Source: Limnomonas spitsbergensis
Taxonomy: Eukaryota > Chlorophyta > Chlorophyceae > Chlamydomonadales
Reading direction: 5' to 3'
DNA: 64,000 nucleotides
Assembly: GCA_037349105.1 (NCBI GenBank)
Contig: JAYJMM010000112.1
Coordinates: 5,540,501-5,604,500, forward strand
Numbering within the stretch: the stretch's first letter is position 1; the number at the start of each line of letters is the position of its first letter. Under the pieces are notes generated by a model. It ran no database searches and was not told the DNA's origin. It saw nothing but the letters and a program-made list of their open reading frames with translations. The position numbers and the translations under genes were made by a program. Below are positions 1-10,500 of this stretch, piece by piece.

Positions 1-2090
1 GGTGAGGTGGCACTCCGCCCAACATCTCCAGATGCAGCTGAAGATGCCGGCCATGTCACGCCTTGTTCACAATGGTATTCACACATCCCCATACCTGACA
101 GTTCACACATTCTGTGTGCAGCATATTTACTGCAAACCTTTTAGGTCATGATATCCTGCGCCGCGTGCAACAAGATAATATCCCGACTCCTGCAACAAGA
201 TGATATTCCTGCAACCTGCAACAAGGTAACAAGAGATGCTGCCAAGAATGCATCGCATCCGCCCACTGCAAAGTTCAAACCCATTTTCACATTTATCGCG
301 CCTGGCTGTTCCCATTGAGCATATCCTTAGCAAGACATCGCTTTTTATCCACACCTTTTTGGTTGGTATGTCACGCCACATCCGTCCGATGACTTGGCCG
401 AGGATTCCGGCATCCACCCATCCCGGCGGGAGTCGAATGTACAGCCTGCCTGTACCCTTCAGGGTCGGCTCCTTCGAAAACAAACAGCAATTCAAAACAA
501 TGGTTAAATTCAGATTCAAATATGCTCTACGGCTGTCTAGTGCGCCGGCGGCCGCATACCCGGACAGCAACCGGATGTACATTGTACAGCCTGCCTGTTC
601 CCTTCCGGGTCAGCTCCAGCAATTGAAACCAAACAATGCAATGCAACAAAAACTTCGAATGTGTTTTCAAATGTGCCAAGGACGCATGGGTCGACGCCCC
701 CTGGTCGCCCCCTCCCTGCAGCAGCTGAACAGTCAGCCCCCAACCCATACCAGTAAGGACTGGCTCCTTCAAAACTGGCTCCTTCAAACAGATACAAATA
801 TTCAAATCAGGGCAGGAAGAGGGGTGCAGGAAGATGGGGGAGTGGAGGATCAGCAAGAGGGCTGTGTTAAACCTCTACTGCCTCCCTCCACACTTTGGTG
901 GACAGAGTCCACTCGGCCTCCCCGGCACCGGCACCCAAGTAGGCCGCTCAGCCGCTGTACCCCAACCTCCTCGCCCCCTTGTGTGACTTAATCCCTGGTT
1001 TTGGTTGTGCATGTCCTGCTTGTGGTTTTTGCTTCGTGTTGTTGTGAGGGCCTTGGGTAGTTTGGGCCTTACGGCTGCTAGTATGTGAGCAGTGTCTTTG
1101 TGGGTGGGGGGGTATACCCTAGGGCCTTCCTCTGCTTTTTACCTCTTAGTGTCTAGGCAGCTCCTTTTCTGGCTTCCTGTCAGCTCTTGTCTCCTTCTGC
1201 AGGTTGGGTGCAGTTTTATCGGTTTTGGTGGAGACGTTTGCTGCCGCTTTTGGGAGAGTTTCTGGTAGTAGTGAGCTTTAGTTTGAGGGGTGTCGTGGCG
1301 GGGTGGCAGTTTTGTTTTGATGATCTGAATCAAACTAAGTACGCATGAGTTCCTTTGTGAACTCCGTGTGAGTGCTTGTTGGTCGTATGCCTTTCCTGTT
1401 CCTGCGCGCCTTTTCTCAGCTGCCAACGAGGGCCCTTGCGCACCCGGGATGTTTTTAGTGTTAACGTCTCAGGTTTTCTAGGGTTGGGCGGCTGGCCTCA
1501 CACCTTGTTAAGTCCAAGCAAAAGAAAGGCAGAGTCGGGCTGGTATGCATGCAAGGCCTATCAGCCACCGTCAACCCCCAACCCTCATCCCTTCAACCCC
1601 TAACCTGATGTATTGATGTCTAGCTGATCTGAGATCCAAAGTTGTATCTGGATCTCGCCTTCTCCACCAGGATGGCCCGCCACTGCTCCTAATGTAAAAC
1701 CTCTGATCCATTCCTGATCCATGTCTGGGCCATGCTTGCCTTGTCCACCTTGAGCAGCTGTTGGTCCTGTTACTATTCCTTATATCAGATCCTATATCCA
1801 GTTCTAGATCTCCCTCACCTGTTCCACCAGGAAAACCTGCCACTGCTCCGACTTGGTGAACCGCACATGCTTGTGACCCTGTGCATGGGGCAGGTTTGAA
1901 AGGCTTTAAGACATAGGGCGTGTGTGCTTCTGGCCTTTTTTCTTCCAGGGCGTGGTGTGTGTGTATGTGTGTGTGCGTCTTCCTGGGCCTTTTTATTGTA
2001 GGGCATAGTGTGTGCGTGTTCTGGCCCTTTTCAAGTAGGGAAAAGCGTGCGTGTTTCTGGCCCTGTGTGTGGGGGGGGGAGGAACAAGTT
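1..2090. other. Decayed intergenic DNA, no supported gene
   Basis: No convincing gene is visible. A diverged pair of blocks (about 419-475 and 558-615) shares the string GTACAGCCTGCCTGT followed by similar text. On the minus strand it gives the recurring peptide KGTGRLY in different frames, so it may be a remnant of a coding repeat. The open stretches here lack splice signals or recognisable motifs. The tail (about 1,915-2,090) is T/G-rich with a loose 60-bp periodicity. Confidence 0.4.
1436..1520 (+). repeat. Short dispersed repeat, copy 1
   Basis: It shares GCGCACCCGG at one end and AGGGTTGGGCGG followed by a similar tail ending TCCAAGCA at the other with 12,393-12,479. The spacing between these blocks is nearly conserved. 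Similarity is roughly 70 percent by eye. No coding content; probably a fragment of a dispersed element. Confidence 0.45.
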
Positions 2091-2278
2091 AAAATTAACA
2101 GGTTTTAGGTTTCAGGTTTCCGGTATGTGCCTCTGGCCCTGTCTTTAGTTCAACACCCCGGTTCGCTGAAAAGCCTGATCTAGACGACATAGCACTGCCC
2201 AATCGAATGCGCTCCGTACCTCCTGAGGGGGCCGCCGGCGGCCAGTTAAGGGCCAACAGGGACCAACCCTTAACTGTC

Positions 2279-2362
2279 CTAGACCAGGCGCTCCAGGGGC
2301 AGGGATTTTTGCACCAGGACCGTATGGACCCATAGGCTGTGATATAACGTAGCTGAAGCCTT
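2279..2362 (-). CDS. Candidate terminal exon of the gene at 3,117
   Basis: On the minus strand TTCCAG at 2,368-2,363 could be a splice acceptor. Reading on from 2,362 in phase 0, as required by the donor of the exon at 3,117-3,500, gives 27 codons and then TAG at 2,279. An alternative acceptor ten bases further on (CTTCAG, exon from 2,352) opens a different frame running to 2,095. Which one is used cannot be decided from sequence. No domain is recognised in either version. If correct, the intron between the two exons consists almost entirely of the 65-bp minisatellite. Confidence 0.25.
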   Translation of the reverse strand, partial: KASATLYHSLWVHTVLVQKSLPLERLV

Positions 2363-2387
2363 CTGGAATATGTATGGATGCCGGAAA

Positions 2388-3110
2388 CCCACAAGAGCAC
2401 TCCCAATGCACACTCATGCCATGCTTCCCATGCATGCAATTGCTCCCATGCACTCTCATGTGATTGTTTCCCATGCATGCAATCTCCCCAAGGCAATCCC
2501 ATGCAATTGATCCCATGCATGCAATGTTCCCCTGCACTCCCATGCCATTGATACCATGCACTCCCATACAATCGATCCCATGCATGCAATGTACTTCTGC
2601 ACTCTCATGCAATTGATACCATGCACTCCCATGCAATCGATCCCATGCATGCAATGTTCCCCTGCAATCTCATGCAATTGATACCATGCACTCCCATGCA
2701 ATCGATCCCATGCATGCAATGTTCTTCTGCACTCTCATGCAATTGATACCATGCACTCCCATGCAATCGATCCCATGCATGCAATGTTCCCCTGCAATCT
2801 CATGCAATTGATACCATGCACTCCCATACAATCGATCCCATGCATGCAATGTACTTCTGCACTCTCATGCAATTGATACCATGCACTCCCATGCAATCGA
2901 TCCCATGCATGCAATGTTCCCCTGCACTCTCACGCAATTGATACCATGCACTCTCCTGCAATCGATCCCATGCATGCAATGGTGCCCCTGTACTCCCATA
3001 ATTTGTTACCATGCATGCAATATCTCCCATGCAATCGATCCCATGCATGCCATCATGCTCATGCCCTCCCATGCAATCCTTCCCATGCATGCAATCTGTC
3101 CCATGCAATC
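2388..3110. repeat. 65-bp minisatellite rich in ATGCATGCAA
   Basis: GATCCCATGCATGCAATG recurs every 65 bp (near 2,574, 2,639, 2,704, 2,769, 2,834, 2,899 and 2,964). Two subtypes alternate (GTACTTCTGCACTCTC and GTTCCCCTGCAATCTC), so the higher-order period is 130 bp. Each unit is built from shorter CCCATGCA-type blocks containing the self-complementary TGCATGCA. Because 65 is not a multiple of three, the same Met-His-Ala-Trp peptide appears in all three minus frames, which argues against coding. The array starts about 6 bp from a consensus splice donor at 3,116. Confidence 0.9.
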
Positions 3111-3116
3111 ACTCAC

Positions 3117-3500
3117 CTTCTTGATGAGCCGGACCAGCGCAATCCCAGCGCCGACCGTCAAGAGCAGGCCCAGTGACAAGCTGGCGGTTGCCGCACCCGC
3201 CGCCACCGCCAGCCTCCCAGGGCATGGTCCTTTCCCGGGAACAGAGGTATCGCCGGACGCCGCAGGAGCTGCTTTGGACGCAAGTGAACTCCTGGTCTTG
3301 CTCTCTTTGTCGCGAGCCTCCCTCCCCAGCGATATGTTCCCTCCGGTCCTTCCCCCCCTGGGGTCTCCGTGGCTAGCACCGCCGTCATCAGCCCCGCCAT
3401 TGCTCTTGCTGGCCTGCATGCCCATTTCCTCGTTCCGTACTTCCTCACAACGCCTTTGCCACTGCTTCGTCTCCTGCTGCTGAAACCTCCCCTGGCCTGC
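3117..3500 (-). CDS. Candidate exon: charged linker plus one membrane segment
   Basis: The minus strand is open here with a composition unlike its surroundings. A Gln/Arg-rich start is followed by a Gly/Asp/Lys-rich hydrophilic stretch. A hydrophobic segment of about 25 residues (within RLAVAAGAATASLSLG and LLLTVGAGIALV) follows and ends in the basic RLIKK. The exon ends at AAG|GTGAGT, a near-perfect splice donor (GT at 3,116-3,115). An in-frame TGA lies just upstream near 3,520, so the 5' end must be a splice acceptor, probably one of the CAG triplets near 3,500-3,515. The protein would have a C-terminal membrane anchor facing a basic tail. The family is not recognised. The main alternative is chance openness of GC-rich DNA. 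Confidence 0.4.
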
Positions 3501-3519
3501 TGCTGCCACTGCTGCTGCT

Positions 3520-4350
3520 CAATGCTGCAGCTGTTTCTGCTCTGGCTGCTTCTCCTTTCCTTGTCGTTGCACTTGCTTCCGTTGCCACTGCTGCCTTGCT
3601 CTGCCCTGTCAGTTCCTCCTTGTCCTGTATGTCACTGCTGCAGCGCTGCTTCCTTTCCTTTCTCGACTGTTCTCCTGCTGCCCTGAGACTGTTCTGATGG
3701 CAAGAGGACAGAGGAGCAGAGGAGCAGAGCAGTGATGGAACCGGTCCTCGCTAGTGCTGGACCACTTGTAATCGCACTTGCGTGTCTTACCCTTTCGTAA
3801 AAGACTGTTGGATGTTTCCTGTCGTTCAACAGTCGCGCATCCAGGGGTCGCCGAGCAAGTCGGAGATGACTACGTCAAGACACTCCCACCGCGTTCACGA
3901 AGAAGCGCCCACACCTCCTACACCTAGCTATTTAAGAAATGGCTGTGTTTCGGCTGATGCAGTGAATGAAAGAGGCAGATATGCACTTCCAAAGCGCAAG
4001 CGGGAATGTAGAAGCAGTAGCTGAAGGTATCGGAGCTCGTCCTGTCCGAGCTGACTCAACTTTGCGATGGCTACTTGTTAGACAGGCGTTAGCACACCAC
4101 CTGTAAGGTGTGATGTTGGGTGTGTGAGATGGTGGTGGTGATGTATGGGCATATTCTGGCCCGCCATGCATGCCGAGATACAACGTTGGCCCTGCATTTT
4201 TTGCTGACGAGGCGCCTGCTGGGGGGAATATGTAGTAGCCGGCGGGCGGGCCTCATCCCATAGGCACAACCGATTAGAACGACTCGAGAACTCTACAACG
4301 ACAGAATCCACGCAGCAGGATACGGTCACTGGTCACCACATTGACATGCT
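3520..4350. other. No supported gene
   Basis: The first part (about 3,480-3,700) is rich in CTGCTG/TTCCTT and may be intron or 5' sequence of the minus-strand candidate gene. The rest shows no domain, splice pair or repeat that I can support. Confidence 0.4.
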
Positions 4351-4351
4351 G

Positions 4352-4470
4352 TCCTCGGCGGTCCATCCGATCAACCTCCATTATTATTACTCCCTCCCCG
4401 CCCTGTTAAACTGATGGTGCTTCAGCTTCAGTTAAGCTCGACCTGGTGACCGCACTGACATGGCCGAAGG
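4352..4470 (+). repeat. 120-bp direct repeat, copy 1
   Basis: Starts GTCCTCGGCGGTCCATCCGA and runs through CCCTCCCCGCCCTGTTAAA to CTGGTGACCGCACTGACATG. A copy about 90 percent identical lies at 5,048-5,165. Each copy sits upstream of a truncated LINE 3' end (at 4,480 and 5,520), suggesting that a repeat-plus-LINE segment was duplicated. Confidence 0.8.
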
Positions 4471-4479
4471 GACTGAGTG

Positions 4480-4960
4480 TGCTTGCGTGCGCACGAACTT
4501 AAGGCTACAGCTAGGCGCCGTCAACACGGCCGACACTAGAGGACTGACGGCGCAGCGGTCAGGAGCGTGACAACCGGTGTTGCCAGCGATGTTGGGCTAG
4601 GGGAGATGGCCAGCATGTGGAGGACGCATTGCATACTTGCATGCATGCTTTCATTGCCCCAGCATGCAGGATCAGCTTAAGGGGCGGGATGGGCAGGTCC
4701 CCAGAATGGTGCTAGAAAACTTCTCTGAGTTGTACCAGGGCAAGCTTGGGTGGGATGCCCTCGCTTTTGTACATATCGTTGAGGCGTAGACGTTCTCAGA
4801 GGCTGGACCTTTCTTTACCTTTCCTTTCCAGCCTTTTGTCTGTCATTTCACTTGATTTACCTATCTTCCTTCTTCTTTGCATCTGCCCCTTTCAGTAAGG
4901 CGCCCACACGGCCGATCCTTTTTGAGCAGGGCCCAAAGGTGTATGTAACGTTAAGGCGCC
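4480..4960 (+). mobile_element. 5'-truncated LINE remnant, copy 1
   Basis: Nucleotide text parallels the remnants at 5,520-6,245 and 29,985-30,535. The shared parts are a block giving R-T-N-L-R-L then G-A, a GGACGGCGCAACGGT-like block, and GGCCAGCATGTGGAGGACGC, which encodes the HVEDALH core of a C-terminal Cys/His knuckle. Frames are broken. It ends in a pyrimidine-rich tract (about 4,800-4,895) followed by the family 3' signature GGCGCCCACACGGCCGA and AGGGCCCAAAGGTGT. This is the usual 5' truncation of a non-LTR retrotransposon. Confidence 0.7.
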
Positions 4961-5047
4961 TGATGATGGGAATTGGGGGGTAATGTCTAGACGGATGTCC
5001 TCAGCGGTTATGTCCTCGGTGGTCCTCAGCGGTCCTCAGCGGTGATG

Positions 5048-5165
5048 TCCTCGGCAGTCCATCCGATCAGCCTACATTATTATTACCCCCTCCCCGCCCT
5101 GTTAAATTGATGGTGTATAAGCTTCAATTAAGCTCGACCTGGTGACCGCACTGACATGGCCAACG
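5048..5165 (+). repeat. 120-bp direct repeat, copy 2
   Basis: Near copy of 4,352-4,470 (CCCTCCCCGCCCTGTTAAAT, CTGGTGACCGCACTGACATG). It is preceded by a short GTCCTCAGCGGT tandem stretch at about 4,990-5,047 that appears to have expanded from the first bases of the repeat. Confidence 0.8.
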
Positions 5166-5276
5166 GGCTTGCAAGGTTTGTTGTAATGGTATAGCCACCT
5201 TTCATGCATGTGTCTCGACGTATAGGTGCGCCACACGTATGTGTCACGACCTATGACCGTGCCCTTCGTTTGACCT

Positions 5277-5512
5277 GAGCATCCTCAGTTACACACCCCA
5301 GTACCCCACAGCCCCAGTACTGTTGGACATCCTCAGTTACACACCTCAGTACTCCCGGACATCCTCAGCTACACACCCCAGTACTCCTGGACATCCTCAG
5401 TTACACACCTCAGTACTCCTGGACATCCTCAGCTACACACCCCAGTCCTCATGGACATCCTCAGTGACACACCCCAGTACTCCATCCTGGACATCCTCAG
5501 TTGCACAGACCA
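5277..5512. repeat. 32-bp minisatellite
   Basis: About seven units of 32 bp built on GTTACACACCTCAGTACTCC and GGACATCCTCA. Units alternate between GTTACACACCTC and GCTACACACCCC forms, giving a 64-bp higher-order period. The last unit carries a 4-bp insertion. It lies directly upstream of a LINE remnant. Confidence 0.85.
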
Positions 5513-5519
5513 TCTGGCT

Positions 5520-6245
5520 TGGCACTAGGGCGCCAGCCAGAAATACTGCAGTGCACCTCTGGACACGTTGTGTGCGCATAAATTTGCGACTGCGGTTCGG
5601 CGCGACCAGCACGGCTATTACCAGAGGACGGCGCAACGGTTATCAGCGAGAGGCACGCTGCTGCCAGCGGTGGTGGGCACGGGGGTGGCGAGCAGGTGGA
5701 GGATGCGCTACATGTGTGCTTCCAGTGCCCTAGTGTCAGGGAGCAGTTACGGGAGCGGGGGTGGGCAGGTCCTCCGGGTGCTGCCACTAACTTCCACCAG
5801 TTGTACCAGGCTGAGCAGGGGTGGGATGCACTTGCTTTTATGGACTGCGCTGTGGGCATTGTTGAGGGTAAGTCTCTAGGGATTCTGAGGCGCTGGTGTC
5901 GTTTGCCTTTCCGGCCTTCTCTTCTGGTCCTTTATTATTTATTTATTTTTCGTTTCTTCTCTTCTCCCTTCTGATCAGTGGGGCGCCCTCGCGGCCAAGC
6001 AGGGGCGGGATACGGTACGCTTGCTTTTGTGGACTTTTCTTTTCGTAGAGGCTTTGTTGAGGGCTGGTCTCTAGTGGAACTCAGGTGTTGGACTTGGCCT
6101 TCTTTGCCTTCCCGGCCTCTCCTATACTTCCTTTCCCCCTCTCTTCCTTTTAGTTCCTCCATTACGCCCTTCTGAACAGTTGGGCGCCCATGCGGCCGAG
6201 CTTTGAGCGGGCCCAGAGGTGCAACGTCATTGTCATTGTCGTTGA
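5520..6245 (+). mobile_element. 5'-truncated LINE remnant, copy 2, duplicated 3' end
   Basis: The start matches copy 1 and the minus-strand copy at 30 kb. At about 5,690-5,760 one frame reads EQVEDALHVCFQCPSVREQL, the last part of a C-x2-C...H-x4-C type knuckle found downstream of RT in many LINEs. The frame is broken before it. The 3' region is present twice in tandem, about 5,810-5,990 and 5,995-6,190, both with GAGGCGCTGG/GGTGTTGG-like text, a pyrimidine tract and GGGCGCCC..GCGGCC. It terminates with CGGCCGAGCTTTGAGCGGGC and CCAGAGGTGCAACGTCATTG. Confidence 0.75.
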
Positions 6246-6249
6246 AAGT

Positions 6250-7435
6250 GAGGGCCATATTCGCAGTAGGTGTGGGATTCTCCCTTGAGATGTGCAGAGT
6301 TGACATCTGGGACCCAGCAGACAGATGTTGGGTCACCCCAACACAGTGTCTCTCAGTCCGTCACGTCACCCGCCGCCGCCTAGAAGGCTAGAAGGAAGGC
6401 ATTGGCACCAACGCGGACGCCGATTCAGCCGCTGGTCATCCAGCTCACGTCCAGGCCTCTAACTGGATAGCCATCTATACAGCCCTGGCCCGGAAGGCGA
6501 TGACAGCTTTGCCTTCCATGTGATATATCGTGGGCAAGAACCCCGCGCCATGTATGTATCCATCCCGTATTATTCGCGTCGTCGTCCGTCGTGCTCGGAC
6601 TCGACTCGTGCGGTAGTTTATGAGCCAGGAATGAAGGCAACAGGGGCATCTTGTTCCGCTCGCAGCATTCCCGGATCTCTTGCTTGCTCGGCACCACGGT
6701 CGGAAAAGTGTGACGCGTCAGTCTAGACATACAGTGAAGAGATCCAATCACATGAGTGGGGCTCGAACGCGCTTGCGCACCGTTCGTCGCGATGATACGT
6801 GGCAATTGACATGTCCGCAGGAAACGGCCACAGAAGGGCCAGTGTTGTACCATTGCAGATGCAAAGAGAGGAGAGCCGTGCAAGCACCCCCACTGAAAGC
6901 AGGCGAACATTACCTGACCTGGGGCCTCGGGTGAACCGCTTGGGTTAAATGTCTCGGGTTAAACGCTATCGCACAGTCCGTCAGCGTCCGGAGCCAAGCC
7001 AAGATTGATGATTGATGGGTTGGCTTGCATCAGCTGCAACTGATCACAGGGAGTGAAGTTCATACTACCGTCGATCCATCCCAGCCATACAGGCGAAACA
7101 GAAATACCGGCAGATGAGAGCATTTGCAAACGCTTGCATGCATGCAATCAACACAACAAATCTACATCCGATAATAATAATAACAGAGCTGGAATGGCCG
7201 GGCGTGCAAATTAGTCGGCAACGGTAGGTTTTTGTTTAAGCTGGGATATACATATAGGCGGCTGCCTGATAGACTCAGAAAAATCTTGAAGGACAGACTT
7301 AAGCCGTCCTAGATAGAGCCCTACCGAAATAAAGGGCTATCTAGACCATGCGGCGAGCAGGCAAACTAGGGGGGAACCAAATAACTGGACATTCCTGTGC
7401 AACCTCACGAGCAGATATACAAACAACACTGCGGC
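6250..7435. other. No supported gene
   Basis: No domain, repeat family or splice pair that I can support. Only short open stretches without recognisable composition are present. Confidence 0.4.
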
Positions 7436-7565
7436 CAGCAAGCTAGGAGACGAGACAAACATTGCCAGGCAGAAGCAGCAGAAGCAGAAGCAGAAGAAGA
7501 AGAAGAAGCAGAAGAAGCAAACGAAAAAGTGTCAACAACAAGACCATGATGTACACAACCAGCCA

Positions 7566-10500
7566 ATGTGCAGTCCTAGCGTCAGCCATGGCCCGGCCAC
7601 AGCCAGCAGAGTCCCAGCCACTGCAGCCCGAAGCATCCCAGTCATGGACAGAACCGCCCCAGCCACAGCCAGCAACGTCACAGTCCAGGGCACCTCTGCC
7701 CCTGCCACCGCCAGCGGTGTCCCAGTCAAACGCACCACTGCCCCTGCCAGAGGCACCGCCACCAGAGTCCCGCCAGTCAAGGGCACCTCTGCCCCTGCCA
7801 CAGCCAGCAGTGTCCCGCCAGTCAAGGGATCGACTGCCCCTGCCACCGCCAGCAGTGTCCCGCCAGTCAAGGGCACCTCTGCCCCTGCCACCGCCTCCAG
7901 TGTCCCGCCAGTCAAGGGATCCACTGCTCCTGCCACAGCCAGCAATGTCCCGCCAGTCAAGGGATCCACTGCCCCTGCCACTGCCAGCAGTGTCCCGCCA
8001 GTCAAGGGATCCACTGCCCCTGCCACCGCCAGCAGTGTCCCGCCAGTCAAGGGATCCACTGCTCCTGCCACAGCCAGCAGTGTCCCGCCAGTCAAGGGAT
8101 CCACTGCTCCTGCCACAGCCAGCAATGTCCTGCCAGTCAAGGGATCCACTGCCCCTGCCACAGCCAGCAGTGTCCCGCAAGTCAAGGGATCCACTGCTCC
8201 TGCCACAGCCAGCAGTGTCCCGCCAGTCATGGGATCCACTGCTCCTGCCACCGCCAGCAGTGTCCCGCCAGTCAAGGGATCCACTGCCCCTGCCACCGCC
8301 TCCAGTGTCCCGCCAGTCAAGGGATCCACTGCTCCTGCCACCGCCAGCAGTGTCCCGCCAGTCAAGGGATCCCTTGCTCCTGTCACAGCCAGTAGTGTCC
8401 CGCCAGTCAAGGGAACCACTGCCACTGCCCCCGCCAGCAGTGTCCCGCAAGTCAAGGGAACCACTGCCCCTGCCACCGCCAGCAGTGTCCCGCCAGTCAA
8501 GGGAACCACTGCCCCTGCCACCGCCTCCAGTGTCCCGCCAGTCAAGGGATCCACTGCTCCTGCCACCGCCAGCAGTGTCCCGCCAGTCAAGGGATCCCTT
8601 GCTCCTGCCACAGCCAGTAGTGTCCCGCCAGTCAAAGGATCCACTGCTCCTGCCACAGCCAGCAATGTCCTGCCAGTCAAGGGATCCACTGCTCCTGCCA
8701 CAGCCAGCAGTGTCCCGCCAGTCAAGGGAACCACTGCCCCTGCCACCGCCAGCAGTGTCCCGCCAGTCAAGGGAACCACTGCCCCTGCCACCGCCAGCAG
8801 TGTCCCGCCAGTCAAGGGATCCACTGCTCCTGCCACCGCCAGCAGTGTCCCGCCAGTCAAGGGATCCACTGCCCCTACCACCGCCAGCAGTGTCCCGCCA
8901 GTCAAGGGATCCACTGCTCCTGCCACCGCCATCAGTGTCCCGCCAGTCAAGGGATCCACTGCCCCTGCCACCGCCAGCAGTGTCCCGCTAGTCAAAGGAT
9001 CCACTGCTCCTGCCATAGCCAACAATGTCCCGCCAGTCAAGGGATCCACTGCTCCTGCCACAGCCAGCAGTGTCCCGCAAGTCAAGGGATCCACTGCTCC
9101 TGCCACAGCCAGCAATGTCCTGCCAGTCAAGGGATCCACTGCCCCTGCCCCCGCCAGCAGTGTCCCGCCAGTCAAGGGATCCACTGCCCCTGTCACCACC
9201 AGCAGTGTCCCGCCAGTCATGGGATCCACTGCTCCTGCCACCGCCAGCAGTGTCCCGCCAGTCAAGGGATCCACTGCCCCTGCCACCGCCTCCAGTGTCC
9301 CGCCAGTCAAGGGATCCACTGCTCCTGCCACCGCCAGCAGTGTCCCGCTAGTCAAGGGATCCACTGCTCTTGTCACAGCCAGCAGTGTCCCGCCAGTCAA
9401 AGGATCCACTGCTCCTGCCACAGCCAGCAATGTCCTGCCAGTCAAGGGATCCACTGCCCCTGCCACCGCCAGCAGTGTCCCGCCAGTCAAGGGAACCACT
9501 GCCCCTGCCACCGCCAGCAGTGTCCCGCCAGTCAAGGGAACCACTGCCCCTGCCCCCGCCAGCAGTGTCCCGCCAGTCAAGGGATCCACTGCTCCTGCCA
9601 CCGCCAGCAGTGTCCCGCCAGTCAAGGGATCCACTGCCCCTGCCACCGCCAGCAGTGTCCCGCCAGTCAAGGGATCCACTGCTCCTGCCACCGCCAGCAG
9701 TGTCCCGCCAGTCAAGGGATCCACTGCTCCTGTCACAGCCAGCAGTGTCCCGCTAGTCAAAGGATCCACTGCTCCTGCCGTAGCCAACAATGTCCCGCCA
9801 ATCAAGGGATCCACTGCCCCTGCCACCGCCAGCAGTGTCCCACCAGTCATGGGATCCACTGCTCCTGCCACCGCCAGCAGTGTCCCGCCAGTCAAGGGAT
9901 CCACTGCCCCTGCCACCGCCTGCAGTGTCCCGCCAGTCAAGGGATCTACTGCTCCTGCCACCGCCAGCAGTGTCCCGCTTGTCAAGGGATCCACTGCTCC
10001 TGTCACAGCCAGCAGTGTCCCGCCAGTCAAGGGATCCACTGCTCCTGCCACAGCCAGCAATGTCCTGCCAGTCAAGGGATCCACTGCCCCTGCCACTGCC
10101 AGCAGTGTCCCGCCAGTCAAGGGAACCACTGCCCCTGCCACCGCCAGCAGTGTCCCGCCAGTCAAGGGATCCACTGCTCCTGCCACCGCCAGCAGTGTCC
10201 CGCCAGTCAAGGGATCCACTGCCCCTGCCACCGCCAGCAGTGTCCCGCCAGTCAAGGGATCCACTGCTCCTGCCACCGCCAGTAGTGTCCCGCCAGTCAA
10301 GGGATCCACTGCTCCTGTCACAGCCAGCAGTGTCCCGCCAGTCAAAGGATCCACTGCTCTTGCCACCGCCAGCAGTGTCCCGCCAGTCAAGGGATCCACT
10401 GCTCCTGCCACCGCCAGCAGTGTCCCGCCAATCAAGGGATCCACTGCTCCTGCCACAGCCAGCAGTGTCCCGCCAGGCAAGGGAACCACTGCCACTGCCC

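Noticed and set aside
236..991. 251-codon plus frame near the window start
   Set aside because: Composition is irregular, there is no domain, and the overlapping minus frame is equally open.
2095..3108. Met-His-Ala-Trp repeat peptides on the minus strand
   Set aside because: The 65-bp period makes the same peptide appear in all three frames, which is a repeat artefact.
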